NCBI GenBank assembly: GCA_028280615.1
Contig: JANQLK010000005.1
Coordinates: 1-64,000, forward strand
DNA length: 64,000 bases
Reading direction: 5' to 3'
Source of the DNA: Woeseiaceae bacterium
GTDB taxonomy: Bacteria; Pseudomonadota; Gammaproteobacteria; Steroidobacterales; Woeseiaceae
Position numbers and translations under genes: made by a program. This document shows, one piece after another, positions 18,420 to 27,230 of the stretch. A model generated the notes under the pieces. That model was given only the letters and a program-made list of their open reading frames with translations, was not told where the DNA came from and ran no database searches. How positions within the stretch are numbered: position 1 is the first letter of the stretch; the number at the start of each line of letters is the position of its first letter.

Positions 18420-20141
18420 ATGTTTTTCAGCACTGTTGAACGCAAGACGGGCTACGCGCCACTGGTAGCCTCCCTGGTCGTCCTCGCACTGGCCGGATGC
18501 GGTTCGTCAGGCGACGACCCTGCCCTGACGGGCACGGGCAGCGGGGGCGGCGGCGGCGCAGGCGGTGGCGGTACGCCTACCGGCAACCCGGCGGACAGCG
18601 CACGTATCGGCAGCACCGACTCGGGCACGTTTTCGGAGGGCACCTTACTCCTCGGCACATCGTCGATATCGGCCGGTGGCACGACGACGGTGATCGCCAA
18701 TCTGGTAGACGCCAACGGAAACCCTTTCACCGAGTCCGTTTCGGTGACGTTCACGAGTCTGTGCTCGGCGTCCAACCAGGCGACTCTGGATTCGCCTATC
18801 GAAACCTCGAGCGGCACGGCGATTTCCAACTACACGGCAACGGGCTGTTCGGGCGCTGACACGATCACGGCGACGGCGACACCGGGTTCGACGGCGATTA
18901 CCGCAACGGGAACCTTGACGGTCCAGTCGGCGGTCATCGGCAGCCTGCAGTTCGAGTCCGCAACACCGGCCGACATCGGCATCAAGGGCTTCGGTCTGAC
19001 GGAATCGTCTGCCGTGCAGTTCAGGGTACTGGACACGCAGGGCAACCCGGCAGCCAACCAGGATGTCACGTTTTCGCTGAATTCCACGCTCGGCGGCATC
19101 ACGATCGCGCCCGACACGGCCACGAGCGACGCGACTGGCCTGGTCACGACGTTCGTAACGTCCGGCACGGTCGCTACCTCGGTGCGCGTAACGGCTTCGC
19201 TGCTGAGCAATCCGGCCATCAATACGCAATCGGACAGCCTCGTGATTTCCACGGGCATCGCCGACCAGGACAGCTTCTCCCTGAGCGCCAGCCCGCTCAA
19301 CTCCGAGGGCTGGGACCTCGACAACAGCACGTCCGACATCCTGATCATCGCCTCGGATCGCTTCAATAACCCGGTCCCGGACGGCACCGCGATTTTCTTC
19401 ACGGTCGAGGGTGGACAGGTCGACTCGTCCTGCCTGACGGTAAACGGCCAGTGCTCGGTCACCTGGCGCAGCAGCTCCCCGCGGCCCAGCAACGGCCGGG
19501 CTACGCTGCTCGCGACGGCAATCGGCGAGGAGACCTTCGTCGATCTCAACGGCAACAACATCCTTGACGACTCGGACAACTTCGACGATAGGCCCGAGGC
19601 GTTCCGCGACGATGACGAAAGCGGCACTTACAATGCCGGCACCGAAGAGTTTCGCGATTTCAACTCGAACAACGTTCGGGACGCGGCCGACGGCGAGTAC
19701 AACGGCACGCTCTGCAACGAAGCAAACGTCACGAACGTCTGCAGCTCGAGCAGGAACATCTTCGTCGACGACTCACTGGTCATAATCATGTCGGGTAGCA
19801 CCGCGTTTTTCGATCTGCGCGATGGTCCGAACCCGGCAACGTCCGCTCCCGTGGGGTCGATCAATGCCGGCACCTCGGCGTATCTCTACGTCTCTGATAC
19901 GAACGGACAGATCATGCCGGCCGGAACGACCATCAGTCTGTCCACGAACAATGGCACGCTCGCGACCGGGACGGGTTTCACGGTGGGTAGCAGCAACATT
20001 CCTATCTCTAGCCCATCCAGCCCGATGATCTATCAGATTCTGGTCGATGCCGATAATGAGTCCTCGACCGGGACGCTTACGGTCATCGCCGAGACGCCCG
20101 GAGGCACGGCGACCAGCTTTTTCGTCAGCGTATCGGACTGA
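18420..20141 (+). CDS. Lipoprotein with bacterial Ig-like (Big_1) domains
   Basis: A 573-residue lipoprotein. The signal ends in the lipobox 'LAGC' (Cys ~27), followed by a glycine-rich linker ('GTGSGGGGGAGGGG'). Two or three invasin/intimin-type Ig-like repeats follow, with typical 'VDANGNPFTESVSVTFT' and 'LDTQGNPAANQDVTFSL' openings (residues ~85-300). Near 375-430 comes an Asp/Asn-rich stretch ('DLNGNNILDDSDNF', 'RDFNSNNVRDAAD') resembling calcium-binding or dockerin loops. It probably sits on the cell surface as a filamentous scaffold. ATG 18420 follows AAAAGGA; the upstream in-frame codon lacks one. A terminator closes the gene. Confidence 0.85.
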   Translation: MFFSTVERKTGYAPLVASLVVLALAGCGSSGDDPALTGTGSGGGGGAGGGGTPTGNPADSARIGSTDSGTFSEGTLLLGTSSISAGGTTTVIANLVDANGNPFTESVSVTFTSLCSASNQATLDSPIETSSGTAISNYTATGCSGADTITATATPGSTAITATGTLTVQSAVIGSLQFESATPADIGIKGFGLTESSAVQFRVLDTQGNPAANQDVTFSLNSTLGGITIAPDTATSDATGLVTTFVTSGTVATSVRVTASLLSNPAINTQSDSLVISTGIADQDSFSLSASPLNSEGWDLDNSTSDILIIASDRFNNPVPDGTAIFFTVEGGQVDSSCLTVNGQCSVTWRSSSPRPSNGRATLLATAIGEETFVDLNGNNILDDSDNFDDRPEAFRDDDESGTYNAGTEEFRDFNSNNVRDAADGEYNGTLCNEANVTNVCSSSRNIFVDDSLVIIMSGSTAFFDLRDGPNPATSAPVGSINAGTSAYLYVSDTNGQIMPAGTTISLSTNNGTLATGTGFTVGSSNIPISSPSSPMIYQILVDADNESSTGTLTVIAETPGGTATSFFVSVSD

Positions 20142-20169
20142 GTTTCCACTGCGGAACGACGCTCTTTCG

Positions 20170-20200
20170 GGGCCAGACCGAGAGGGTCTGGCCCTTTCTC
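20170..20200 (+). terminator. Intrinsic terminator, possibly bidirectional
   Basis: A 9-base perfect stem GGCCAGACC/GGTCTGGCC (20171-20179 and 20185-20193) with a 5-base loop, followed by CTTTCTC. It lies 29 bases after the Ig-like lipoprotein stop and touches the stop of the convergent LysE gene, so it may serve both. The T-run is weak. Confidence 0.7.
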
Positions 20201-20804
20201 AAGCCTGAATATCCCGCCTCGACAGAGCGAGCCCTCCGGCCGCGGCGACCAGGAACCCGCCCGTCAAGCGGTTCCTGGCACGCGCATATCGCTTCAACCA
20301 GCGGCGCGCCGAGCTCGCCGAGATCGCCCAGACGCAGTCCCCGAGCGCCAGTATGGCAATGAAAACCACCGCGACGAGAACGACGTCGGCCGTCGTGGCC
20401 GCCCCGGGTAGGAACTGAGGCAAAAACGCGGCAACGAACAGCAGCGTCTTCGGATTCAGCGCCGCGATCATCATGCCGTGCCAGAACACCGGCGGTGTCA
20501 GCGGTTCGACATCGAGCGCCTCGACTGGCGCCCGCCACGTGCGGATACCGAGCCACAGAAGATAGGCGACGCCCGCCCAGCGCAGCCACGCAACGACGTG
20601 GGCCGCCGTTTCGACGAGCGCCGTCAGCCCGACCACGACGATGACTAGCTGAACGAGCACGCCGGCGGTCGTGCCGAACACGGTCAGAAGCCCCGAACGA
20701 AGCCCGTAGCGGAGGCTGTTGGCGATGATCAGGGCGACATTCGGCCCCGGGATCGTGACCAGCACCGCGCTCGCCAGCGCGAGTGCGAGCAGGCTGCCGC
20801 TCAT
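20199..20804 (-). CDS. LysE/RhtB family amino-acid exporter
   Basis: A 201-residue integral membrane protein with about six hydrophobic segments. The family signature is at the N-terminus ('TIPGPNVALIIANSLRYGLR', residues ~17-36), and 'ALNPKTLLFVAAFLPQF' is near 113. LysE/RhtB exporters expel amino acids or homoserine lactone-like compounds. It follows the rhomboid gene by 10 bases and is likely cotranscribed with it. Substrate cannot be told. Confidence 0.92.
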   Translation of the reverse strand: MSGSLLALALASAVLVTIPGPNVALIIANSLRYGLRSGLLTVFGTTAGVLVQLVIVVVGLTALVETAAHVVAWLRWAGVAYLLWLGIRTWRAPVEALDVEPLTPPVFWHGMMIAALNPKTLLFVAAFLPQFLPGAATTADVVLVAVVFIAILALGDCVWAISASSARRWLKRYARARNRLTGGFLVAAAGGLALSRRDIQA

Positions 20805-20814
20805 GGCCCGACCC

Positions 20815-21435
20815 TCATCGGCGACGGCCCCAGTAGCGCAGCGTCAGGTAGCCGAACAGCATGCCGCCCAGGTGCGCGAAATGCGCGACGCTCGGCGCGC
20901 CGCCGCTTACGCCCAGGAACAGCGTCAAAAGGCCGTACAGCAGCACGAAGTACTTGGCCTTGAGCGGAATCGGCGGTATGAGCAGCACGACGATGCGGTT
21001 CGGGAACATCAGCGCGAAGGCGAGCAACAGGCCGAACACGCCGCCCGATGCGCCGACGGTGCGGAACTCGGAGCCCGTGAACTGCCCGACGAGCAGCTGC
21101 ACGAAGCCCGCGCCAACGACGCAGACGAACCAGTAGGTCGCGAAGCGCTTCGGCCCCATGATGCGCTCGAGGTCGCGGCCGAACATCCACAGCGCAAGCA
21201 TGTTGAAGAAGATGTGATAGAAGTTCGTCGGGCTGTGCAGGAAGCCGTAGCTCACGAGCTGCCAGGGGTAGAAATTCCCGGAGCTCAGCGGCCACAGCGC
21301 GAACAGCGCGTCGGGCACGGGCCAGAAAAGGTGCTGCATGGCGAACGTCAGCCCATTCGCGATCAAGAGGAAGAAGATGACGTTCGGAATGAGGCTGTTG
21401 TCGGTCCGGGGGGAAGACCGGGGGAACGGGTTCAA
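20815..21435 (-). CDS. Rhomboid family intramembrane serine protease
   Basis: A 206-residue six-helix rhomboid. The catalytic Ser is in 'GASGGVFG' (about residue 130) and the His is in 'VAHFAHLGGM' (~186). 'FGRDLER' in the L1/H2 region and 'HIFFNMLALW' (His-x3-Asn) complete the active-site environment. It cleaves single-pass membrane substrates within the bilayer. It is the first of two rhomboids in the window. It precedes lysE by 10 bases and follows the DUF2207 gene by 77 bases. Confidence 0.95.
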   Translation of the reverse strand: MNPFPRSSPRTDNSLIPNVIFFLLIANGLTFAMQHLFWPVPDALFALWPLSSGNFYPWQLVSYGFLHSPTNFYHIFFNMLALWMFGRDLERIMGPKRFATYWFVCVVGAGFVQLLVGQFTGSEFRTVGASGGVFGLLLAFALMFPNRIVVLLIPPIPLKAKYFVLLYGLLTLFLGVSGGAPSVAHFAHLGGMLFGYLTLRYWGRRR

Positions 21436-21512
21436 GGCGGTGCTTCCTGCGTTGCGGCCGGCGTCATGTGCCTACTGTGCCGGAAACCTGCTCGGGAAGG
21501 TAGCGGCCGGGC

Positions 21513-23210
21513 TCACCAGCCGCCGCCGCCACCGCCGCCGCCACCACCACCCGACGAGCCACCTCCGCCGCTGCCGGACGACGATCCGGGCGGTGAGACC
21601 GAGCTCGCAACCGAGGAGCTTAAGCCCCGCGAGAGGCTCCTGGTCGTGCGGCTAAGCCTGCCCGAGTTCCAGTTGCCGCTGTACCAGGACGGCTGGTAGC
21701 CACGACCGTCCGGGTCGCGGATGGCCGCCAGCACGCCGGCGAATTTCTCCGACCAGGCCTGCTCGACGCCCATCGCGAGCGCGTACGGCAGGTAGGTTTC
21801 GAAGAGCTCGGGCGTCTTCTCGGGCGGATTTCGCAGGTTGAGCTCGTCTTTCTCGGCGACTTCCAGGTAGTCCTTGAAACCGAGCATCTCGTCGAGCAGG
21901 TCCCGGCCGCGCAGCGTCGGCCGCTTGAGCAGTATCGCGAACGCGACCGCCGTTACGATCGATACGGCTATCGCAGCGATGACCAGCGGCGTCGCGCCGT
22001 TGCCGACGCTGAAGGCCGCGATCGTCGTGCCGACCAGGATCGCGATCCCCGGCACGTTGAGATGCGCGTTGGTTTGGAAGTACTTGCTCTTGTAGTCATC
22101 CTTGAGCGACTCGGCGTGCGCGGCCTTGGCACGGCCCAGCATTCGATGATTCCTGTTGTCGAGCTCGATCGCAGGACCGGACGAGAACAGGCGATCGTAC
22201 AATTCCTTCTCGCCAGGCGCGGGCGCGGGCGCGTCCGGCGGCGGCTTCAGGCGTTCGAGCCAGTGCTTGCCGCTTCGCTCCCGAATCACGAGATAGCCTT
22301 TGACGGCGAGGTTCACGATCGCGGCCGTCATGACCTTGTTGTCGTAGTACATCTGCTGGATGTAGCGCAGCGAAGCCGGCGAAAAACCCCGCGGCGGTTC
22401 GTAGCGCGGAATGATGACGCCCTCGTCCGGGTCGCGGCCGTGCCTGTTCCAGACCGGGATGTAGTAGCCGAGCAGCAGAATAAAGCCCGCCAGGGCGACC
22501 AGAAGATTGACGTTGTCGTTCACGAGCCAGCCGAAACGGTCCAGGCCGGTGGGCTCTTCGACGAAACCCTTCGGCCAGCCGACGACGATCGTCATGCCGT
22601 TGACCGGCGACAACGGCCGGGTCGCCAGGAACTCCACGGCGCCGTCCGGCGCGATGCGCGACGTGTAGTCTTCCCCGCGCGCGCCGAACGGGCCCGTGTA
22701 AGCCTCGTAGCTGAGCGCGGACGGGTCGACGTCGAACTCGAGATACACGTGCGCGCTCGCCCGGTCGATCGGGAACGCCCAGTCGAAGCCCGTGACGTTC
22801 CAGTAGATTTCGTCGTGGGCCTCGAAGAAGCCGAGCATCCGGCTCGCGCGATAGCGGAACACGTAGGTATGAACGCCCGCGGCCAGGAAACGGTCCTCGT
22901 GGCCGAAGTAGGTGCGCTGGCCGCGGCGGACTTTCACGGTGTGGAAGTCTTCGGCCGCGTCGTTGCGCAGCACGGCCAGCGGCTCGATGCTGACCTCGTA
23001 CTTGTTCATGAAGCGGTCGGTGTATTCGGTGGGCAGGTCACGGTACAGGCCGCGGCGAATCCGGTTGCCCTCGGCGCGCACCCGGATCGTTTCGGTGACC
23101 TCGATCCAGCCGTCCTGCATCACGCGGATCTCGCTCGCAAAATCGAGGATGCGTTCGTCCGCCGCCGCCGCGGCGGGCAGCAGCAGTGCCAGGGCCAGCC
23201 AGCGAATCAC
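21513..23210 (-). CDS. DUF2207 domain membrane protein
   Basis: A 565-residue protein with a signal peptide ('LALALLLPAAAAA'), an exported N-terminal DUF2207 domain (residues ~20-230, 'VTETIRVRAEGNRIRRGLYRDLPTEY' in part), membrane helices near 235-255 and a hydrophobic pair near 390-425. It ends in a low-complexity Gly/Ser tail closing in Trp (about residues 545-565), typical of the family. Function is unknown. It is often found next to LemA, and here the start overlaps lemA's stop (4 bases), so they form a coupled pair. Confidence 0.93.
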   Translation of the reverse strand: MIRWLALALLLPAAAAADERILDFASEIRVMQDGWIEVTETIRVRAEGNRIRRGLYRDLPTEYTDRFMNKYEVSIEPLAVLRNDAAEDFHTVKVRRGQRTYFGHEDRFLAAGVHTYVFRYRASRMLGFFEAHDEIYWNVTGFDWAFPIDRASAHVYLEFDVDPSALSYEAYTGPFGARGEDYTSRIAPDGAVEFLATRPLSPVNGMTIVVGWPKGFVEEPTGLDRFGWLVNDNVNLLVALAGFILLLGYYIPVWNRHGRDPDEGVIIPRYEPPRGFSPASLRYIQQMYYDNKVMTAAIVNLAVKGYLVIRERSGKHWLERLKPPPDAPAPAPGEKELYDRLFSSGPAIELDNRNHRMLGRAKAAHAESLKDDYKSKYFQTNAHLNVPGIAILVGTTIAAFSVGNGATPLVIAAIAVSIVTAVAFAILLKRPTLRGRDLLDEMLGFKDYLEVAEKDELNLRNPPEKTPELFETYLPYALAMGVEQAWSEKFAGVLAAIRDPDGRGYQPSWYSGNWNSGRLSRTTRSLSRGLSSSVASSVSPPGSSSGSGGGGSSGGGGGGGGGGGW

Positions 23211-23764
23211 TCGACGGAACCCAGGTCGACGAGCGGCACGTGGCCGACCTCGTCGGCGCGCTTCTGGAAGAACGGCCGCTCGGCGAAGCCGAACGGTCCC
23301 GCAACGAGATTGTTCGGCACGGTTGCGACGCGCGTGTTGTGATCGCGCACCGAGCCGTTGTAGTAGCGGCGTGCGAACTGCAGGCTGTTCTCGGTCTCGA
23401 CGAGCTCGTTCTGCAATTGCAGGAAGTTCTCGTCGGCCTTGAGATCGGGATAGCTTTCGGCCAGCGCCAGCAGACGGCCAACGCCTTCGGCGAGTTTCTC
23501 CTCGACCTCGCCGAGCGCGCCGACTTCGCTTGCGCGCATCGCCTCGGCGCGGAGTTCGGTCACGGCCTCGAGCGTCGCGCGTTCGTAGCTCGCGTATTGA
23601 TCCACGGCCTTGACGAGCTGCGGCACGAGGTCGTGTCGCCGCTGAAGCTGCACGTCGATGTCGCTCCAGGCCGAATCGACGCGATTGCGGCTCCGGACCA
23701 GGCCGTTGTAGATCACGATCGCGGCAACCGCGAGTGCCGCGACGACCGCGAGAGCAATCAGCAT
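23207..23764 (-). CDS. LemA family protein
   Basis: A 185-residue LemA protein with one N-terminal membrane anchor (residues 2-20) and a long alpha-helical bundle. Family words are 'YNGLVRSRNRVDSAWSDIDV', 'RRHDLVPQLV', 'ENFLQLQNELVETEN' and 'ARRYYNGSVRDHNT'. The role is unclear; LemA proteins act with DUF2207 or other membrane partners in envelope stress. It lies 5 bases after the cupin gene, so sigma factor, cupin, LemA and DUF2207 are one probable transcript. Confidence 0.95.
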   Translation of the reverse strand: MLIALAVVAALAVAAIVIYNGLVRSRNRVDSAWSDIDVQLQRRHDLVPQLVKAVDQYASYERATLEAVTELRAEAMRASEVGALGEVEEKLAEGVGRLLALAESYPDLKADENFLQLQNELVETENSLQFARRYYNGSVRDHNTRVATVPNNLVAGPFGFAERPFFQKRADEVGHVPLVDLGSVE

Positions 23765-23769
23765 GGCCG

Positions 23770-24222
23770 CTAGTCCTCGCTGGACTTCCGAATCAACAGC
23801 AGGCAGCCCGTTTCGGTCGTGACCTCACCGTGCGTGGTCCCCTTGGGGGCGAGATGGTAGTCACCGGCCTTCAGGTGAATATCGCCGAACCAGGTCTCGC
23901 CTTCGACGACGTAGGTCTCCTCATCCGCGGGATGGAAGTGTGCGGGGAATACGGTTCCGGGTTCGAGGCGCACGAGCATCGACATCGACTCGTCGTCCTG
24001 CCTTAAGACCTTGATCGCATTGCCCGGCACCGGCTCGAACCAGTCGCCGGTCTCGGCCGCGACCGTCGTGAGTGCGTCCTTGCTCCTATCGACGGCAATC
24101 CTCGACTTGAGGTTGTCGAGAATCCGCCCGGAAGCAGCCGCACCCGGGTCGACCGGCTCAAGCGCCTCGAGCATCGCGTCGCGGATGTGGCCAGGCAGCG
24201 CGTTGTTGCGATTGCGGCTCAC
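23770..24222 (-). CDS. ChrR-like cupin, probable regulator of the adjacent ECF sigma factor
   Basis: A 150-residue protein with a ChrR-type cupin: 'FPAHFHPADEETYVVEGE' (metal-binding His-x-His...Glu, about residues 92-109) and 'HLAPKGTTH' as the second cupin motif. In ChrR anti-sigma factors a zinc-binding N-terminal domain grips the sigma factor. The first 45 residues here lack the expected His/Cys zinc residues, so binding must differ or the gene is only a sensor. The start overlaps the sigma gene stop by 4 bases, the usual coupling of sigma and anti-sigma. Confidence 0.82.
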   Translation of the reverse strand: MSRNRNNALPGHIRDAMLEALEPVDPGAAASGRILDNLKSRIAVDRSKDALTTVAAETGDWFEPVPGNAIKVLRQDDESMSMLVRLEPGTVFPAHFHPADEETYVVEGETWFGDIHLKAGDYHLAPKGTTHGEVTTETGCLLLIRKSSED

Positions 24223-24836
24223 TTCGCTTCCCTCACGATCTGGTACTCCTCGGGAACTGCGGTCTCCAACGACTTGAGCGCTCGTCGGATTCTCGACTTG
24301 ACCGTGCCAAGCGGCATCTGCACGAAATCCGCAATCTCCTGGTGGCTGTGGTCGCGAAAGAAGGCCAGCGCGATGAGCTGTCGGTCATCGGCCGAGATAC
24401 TCGCGAGTACGGCTTGCATGGCGTGGCCCTGCTGTACGACATCCAAAAGGTCGTCGGGCGCGGAACCGGCCGCGAAGCTGTCCTCACCGGCCGCGGAATC
24501 GACCTTGCGCGCATCGGCGGCACGTTTCCGATACGCATCCAGCGCGCGATTGCGACAGATCGTCAGCATCCAGGTTATCGGTCTGCCCTTGCTGCGATCG
24601 AAGCGCGATGCGTGTTGCCAAAGCTCGTGGTAGGTCTCCGCGACGACGTCCTCGGCGAGACCGCTGTCGTCGAGTATGCGAACCGCCACGGCGTACAGCC
24701 TTGACAGCGTCGCATCGTAAAGCTGACCGAGTGCCTCCTCGTCGCCGCGCGATATCGATTGAATCCATTCCGCAATGCGCTGGTCGAGCTCGTTTTCGAC
24801 ACTGCCATTCTCCGATGTGGGCGCGCGCGAAGGCAT
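24219..24836 (-). CDS. ECF-type RNA polymerase sigma factor
   Basis: About 205 residues. Sigma region 2 spans ~35-105 ('LYDATLSRLYAVAVRIL', 'AEDVVAETYHELWQHASRFD', 'ITWMLTICRNRALDAYR') and region 4 spans ~140-190 ('LIALAFFRDHSHQEIADFVQ', 'GTVKSRIRRALKSL'). The pattern is close to the SigK/RpoE group that pairs with ChrR-type cupin regulators, and such a cupin follows with a 4-base overlap. The start is unclear: ATG 24836 fits the domain, 24860 is possible. It is divergent from the DUF4331 operon, so it may drive that promoter and its own. Confidence 0.92.
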   Translation of the reverse strand: MPSRAPTSENGSVENELDQRIAEWIQSISRGDEEALGQLYDATLSRLYAVAVRILDDSGLAEDVVAETYHELWQHASRFDRSKGRPITWMLTICRNRALDAYRKRAADARKVDSAAGEDSFAAGSAPDDLLDVVQQGHAMQAVLASISADDRQLIALAFFRDHSHQEIADFVQMPLGTVKSRIRRALKSLETAVPEEYQIVREAK

Positions 24837-25024
24837 CAGCGAATGATAGCAAATGCGCATGCCGCAATCGCCCGCTTCCTTGAGATACGGCCATCGGCCG
24901 CGATCGGATGCATCTTTTCGGACTGTTTCTCCCGGCCGACACAAACTTGAGTTTTTTTGAATCCAGCAGGCGTCGGCGCACGTACGAAGTGTGACCCAAT
25001 CACTGACTACGAAGGAGAGTCGAC

Positions 25025-26632
25025 ATGAAGAAGCACACGATAGGCGTACTGACAGCGGTGAGCGTACTCGCCGCGGGGCAGGCGCTGGCCTCGAGCCACC
25101 GCGAGGCGCCTTTCATCACCAAGTTCCCGCAGGCCGACGGCACGGACTTTTACATGTTCAAGAGCTACGAGCCGGGCCGTGACGATTTCGTCACGATGAT
25201 CGCGAACTACCTGCCCGTGCAAGCCGCCTACGGGGGCCCGCACTACTTTCCGCTGGACAGCCAGACGCTGTACGAAATTCACGTGGACAACGACGGCGAC
25301 AGCGTCGAGGACATCACGTTCCAGTTCCGCTTCGACGATGCGTTCCCGCCCGGCGGCCCGATCCGTCTGAACGTCGACGGCGAGGAAATTTCGAGCGTAC
25401 TACGCAACATCGCGCCGATCTCGGCAGACGCCGCACCCGGGCTCGACCACCTCGAGTCCTACGACGTTCGTGTCGTGCGTGGCGATCGCCGCCGCGGCAA
25501 TTCACAGGCGGCGAGCAACCTGGCGACGGGCGGCAGGAGCTTCGCCAAGCCGTTCGACTACTCGGGCACGAAGACCTTCGGCGGTCCCGGCGGCTACACC
25601 GAGTACGCCAACAGCTTCATCCACGACGTCGAGATTCCCGGCTGCAGCATTCCCGGCCGCGTATTCGTCGGCCAGCGCAATGAAGCCTTCAAACTGAGCC
25701 TTGGCGAAGTCTTCGATCTCGTGAACTTCGTGCCGCTCGAGGGCGACAGTTCACCGGGCGCCGGCGACGGCGACGGATTCCCTGGCGGCGTGACGCAGGA
25801 TCCCGAGCGCAACATCCTGGCAAGAAACAACATGACCTCGATTGCCATCGAGCTGCACCAGGACTGCCTGACCGCGAACGGCGAACCCGTCATAGGCGCC
25901 TGGACGACCTCGAGCATGCGGCAGGTGAGCATCCTCAATCCGCGGCCGACCTTCCTGAAGCCCGAAGTCAGCGGCGGCCGCTGGGTGCAGGTCTCGCGGC
26001 TGTCCGCGCCGCTCGTCAACGAGCTGTTCATCGGTTTCGAGAGCAAGGATCGTTTCAACTCGAGTGAGCCCAAGGACGACGGACAGTTCCTGACCTTCGT
26101 CACGAATCCGGGGCTGCCGCTGATTCTCGACATCCTGTTCCGCGAGGACGTCAATGACGCCCTTGGCGCCAACATCGACAACCTCGCGCCGACCAACTTT
26201 CCGCGCAATGACCTGGTTACGGCCTTTCTCACCGGATTCCCGGGACTGAACCAGCCGGCCAACGTCGTGCCTGGCGAAATGCTGCGTCTGAACACGGACA
26301 TTCCGGCTACGCCGCGCGACCAGCAGCACCCGCTCGGCGTCGCGGCCGGTGACGCCGCAGGTTTCCCGAACGGGCGCCGTCCCGGTGACGACTCCGTGGA
26401 CATCGCGCTGCGCGTCGCCATGGGCGCGCTCTGCCACGACGTGCCGCTTGGCATGAATGGCGAGGGTGTCAACCTGGGTCTTTGCAGCCCTGAGGACGCC
26501 GTGGTCGGCGACCGGCCGTTCACCGACGGCGCGCCGATCGATGCGACCGAGCTCAACAACAGCTTCCCGTACCTGCTGACGCCCTACCCGGGCTCGCCGG
26601 TCGGAGCGCCGTTGCCGACGCCGACCGACTGA
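25025..26632 (+). CDS. DUF4331 family exported protein
   Basis: A 535-residue protein with a Sec signal peptide ending 'AGQALA'. The DUF4331 opening 'SSHREAPFITKFPQADGTDFYMF' is seen from residue 24 in part, and 'PHYFPLDSQTLYEIHVDNDGD' follows. The fold is a beta-sandwich of unknown function, often encoded beside TPR proteins and TonB receptors as here. Calcium-loop-like Asp/Asn clusters are frequent. The ATG has a strong GAAGGAGAG site. It heads a plus-strand set with a lipoprotein (26 bases on), then across a terminator the TPR and receptor genes. Confidence 0.93.
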   Translation: MKKHTIGVLTAVSVLAAGQALASSHREAPFITKFPQADGTDFYMFKSYEPGRDDFVTMIANYLPVQAAYGGPHYFPLDSQTLYEIHVDNDGDSVEDITFQFRFDDAFPPGGPIRLNVDGEEISSVLRNIAPISADAAPGLDHLESYDVRVVRGDRRRGNSQAASNLATGGRSFAKPFDYSGTKTFGGPGGYTEYANSFIHDVEIPGCSIPGRVFVGQRNEAFKLSLGEVFDLVNFVPLEGDSSPGAGDGDGFPGGVTQDPERNILARNNMTSIAIELHQDCLTANGEPVIGAWTTSSMRQVSILNPRPTFLKPEVSGGRWVQVSRLSAPLVNELFIGFESKDRFNSSEPKDDGQFLTFVTNPGLPLILDILFREDVNDALGANIDNLAPTNFPRNDLVTAFLTGFPGLNQPANVVPGEMLRLNTDIPATPRDQQHPLGVAAGDAAGFPNGRRPGDDSVDIALRVAMGALCHDVPLGMNGEGVNLGLCSPEDAVVGDRPFTDGAPIDATELNNSFPYLLTPYPGSPVGAPLPTPTD

Positions 26633-26658
26633 TTGCACTCACATAAAGGAGAACAGTC

Positions 26659-27174
26659 ATGCAAAAGACACTACTCGCGATCGTCCTCGCAGGCAGCCTC
26701 GTTGCTGCCTGCGACAGCGGCGGCGGGCGTCCGCCGGCCGCCGACCAGTCGCCGTCCGTGAGCGCCATAGCCAACCAGTCCGTGGTCGCGAACGGCACGA
26801 GTCAGCCGATCGGATTCACGATCCGGGACGAGAATCCTGGATCGGTCGCCGTCGAGGCCTACTCGGGCGACACGTCGGTCATCGCCGACGAAGGCCTGAT
26901 CCTGGGCGGCAGCGGCGAATCCCGAACGATAACGCTTGCACCGATCGTCGACACGCTGGGCGATACGACGATTTCCATCTCCGTGCGCGACGACGCGGGC
27001 CGTGCGTCCGCTACTGCCTTCGGCGTCGAGGTCGTTCCCGAAGTCCGGTCCATGCAGACATTCGCTCGCGACGCGTTTGCAGGGGATGAGAATGCGGACC
27101 CCGCGCTGATCAATGCCGTCGAGTTTCTGCAGGACGCAGACTCCGACGACTTCTCGGATCTTCTGGCGGACTGA
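26659..27174 (+). CDS. Small lipoprotein with an Ig/cadherin-like fold
   Basis: A 171-residue lipoprotein with lipobox 'LVAAC' (Cys 19). Residues 35-130 form a beta-rich repeat of the Ig/cadherin-like type ('PSVSAIANQSVVANGTSQPIG'), then an acidic tail ('DENADPALINAVEFLQDADSDDFSDLLAD' in part). Ribosome site AAAGGAG is 6-8 bases ahead. It is 26 bases behind DUF4331 and ahead of a strong terminator, so it ends that transcript. Function unknown; probably a surface partner of the DUF4331 protein. Confidence 0.78.
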   Translation: MQKTLLAIVLAGSLVAACDSGGGRPPAADQSPSVSAIANQSVVANGTSQPIGFTIRDENPGSVAVEAYSGDTSVIADEGLILGGSGESRTITLAPIVDTLGDTTISISVRDDAGRASATAFGVEVVPEVRSMQTFARDAFAGDENADPALINAVEFLQDADSDDFSDLLAD

Positions 27175-27187
27175 AGACCGTCAACCA

Positions 27188-27217
27188 ACCCGGGCCCTGG
27201 GGCCCGGGTCTTTTTTT
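27188..27217 (+). terminator. Strong intrinsic terminator
   Basis: A 10-base GC-rich stem ACCCGGGCCC/GGGCCCGGGT (27188-27197 and 27200-27209) followed by seven T (27211-27217). It follows the DUF4331-lipoprotein pair and precedes the TPR gene by 13 bases. Expression of the TPR and receptor genes therefore needs read-through or an internal promoter. Confidence 0.92.
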
Positions 27218-27230
27218 GGGGAGTAAAAGA

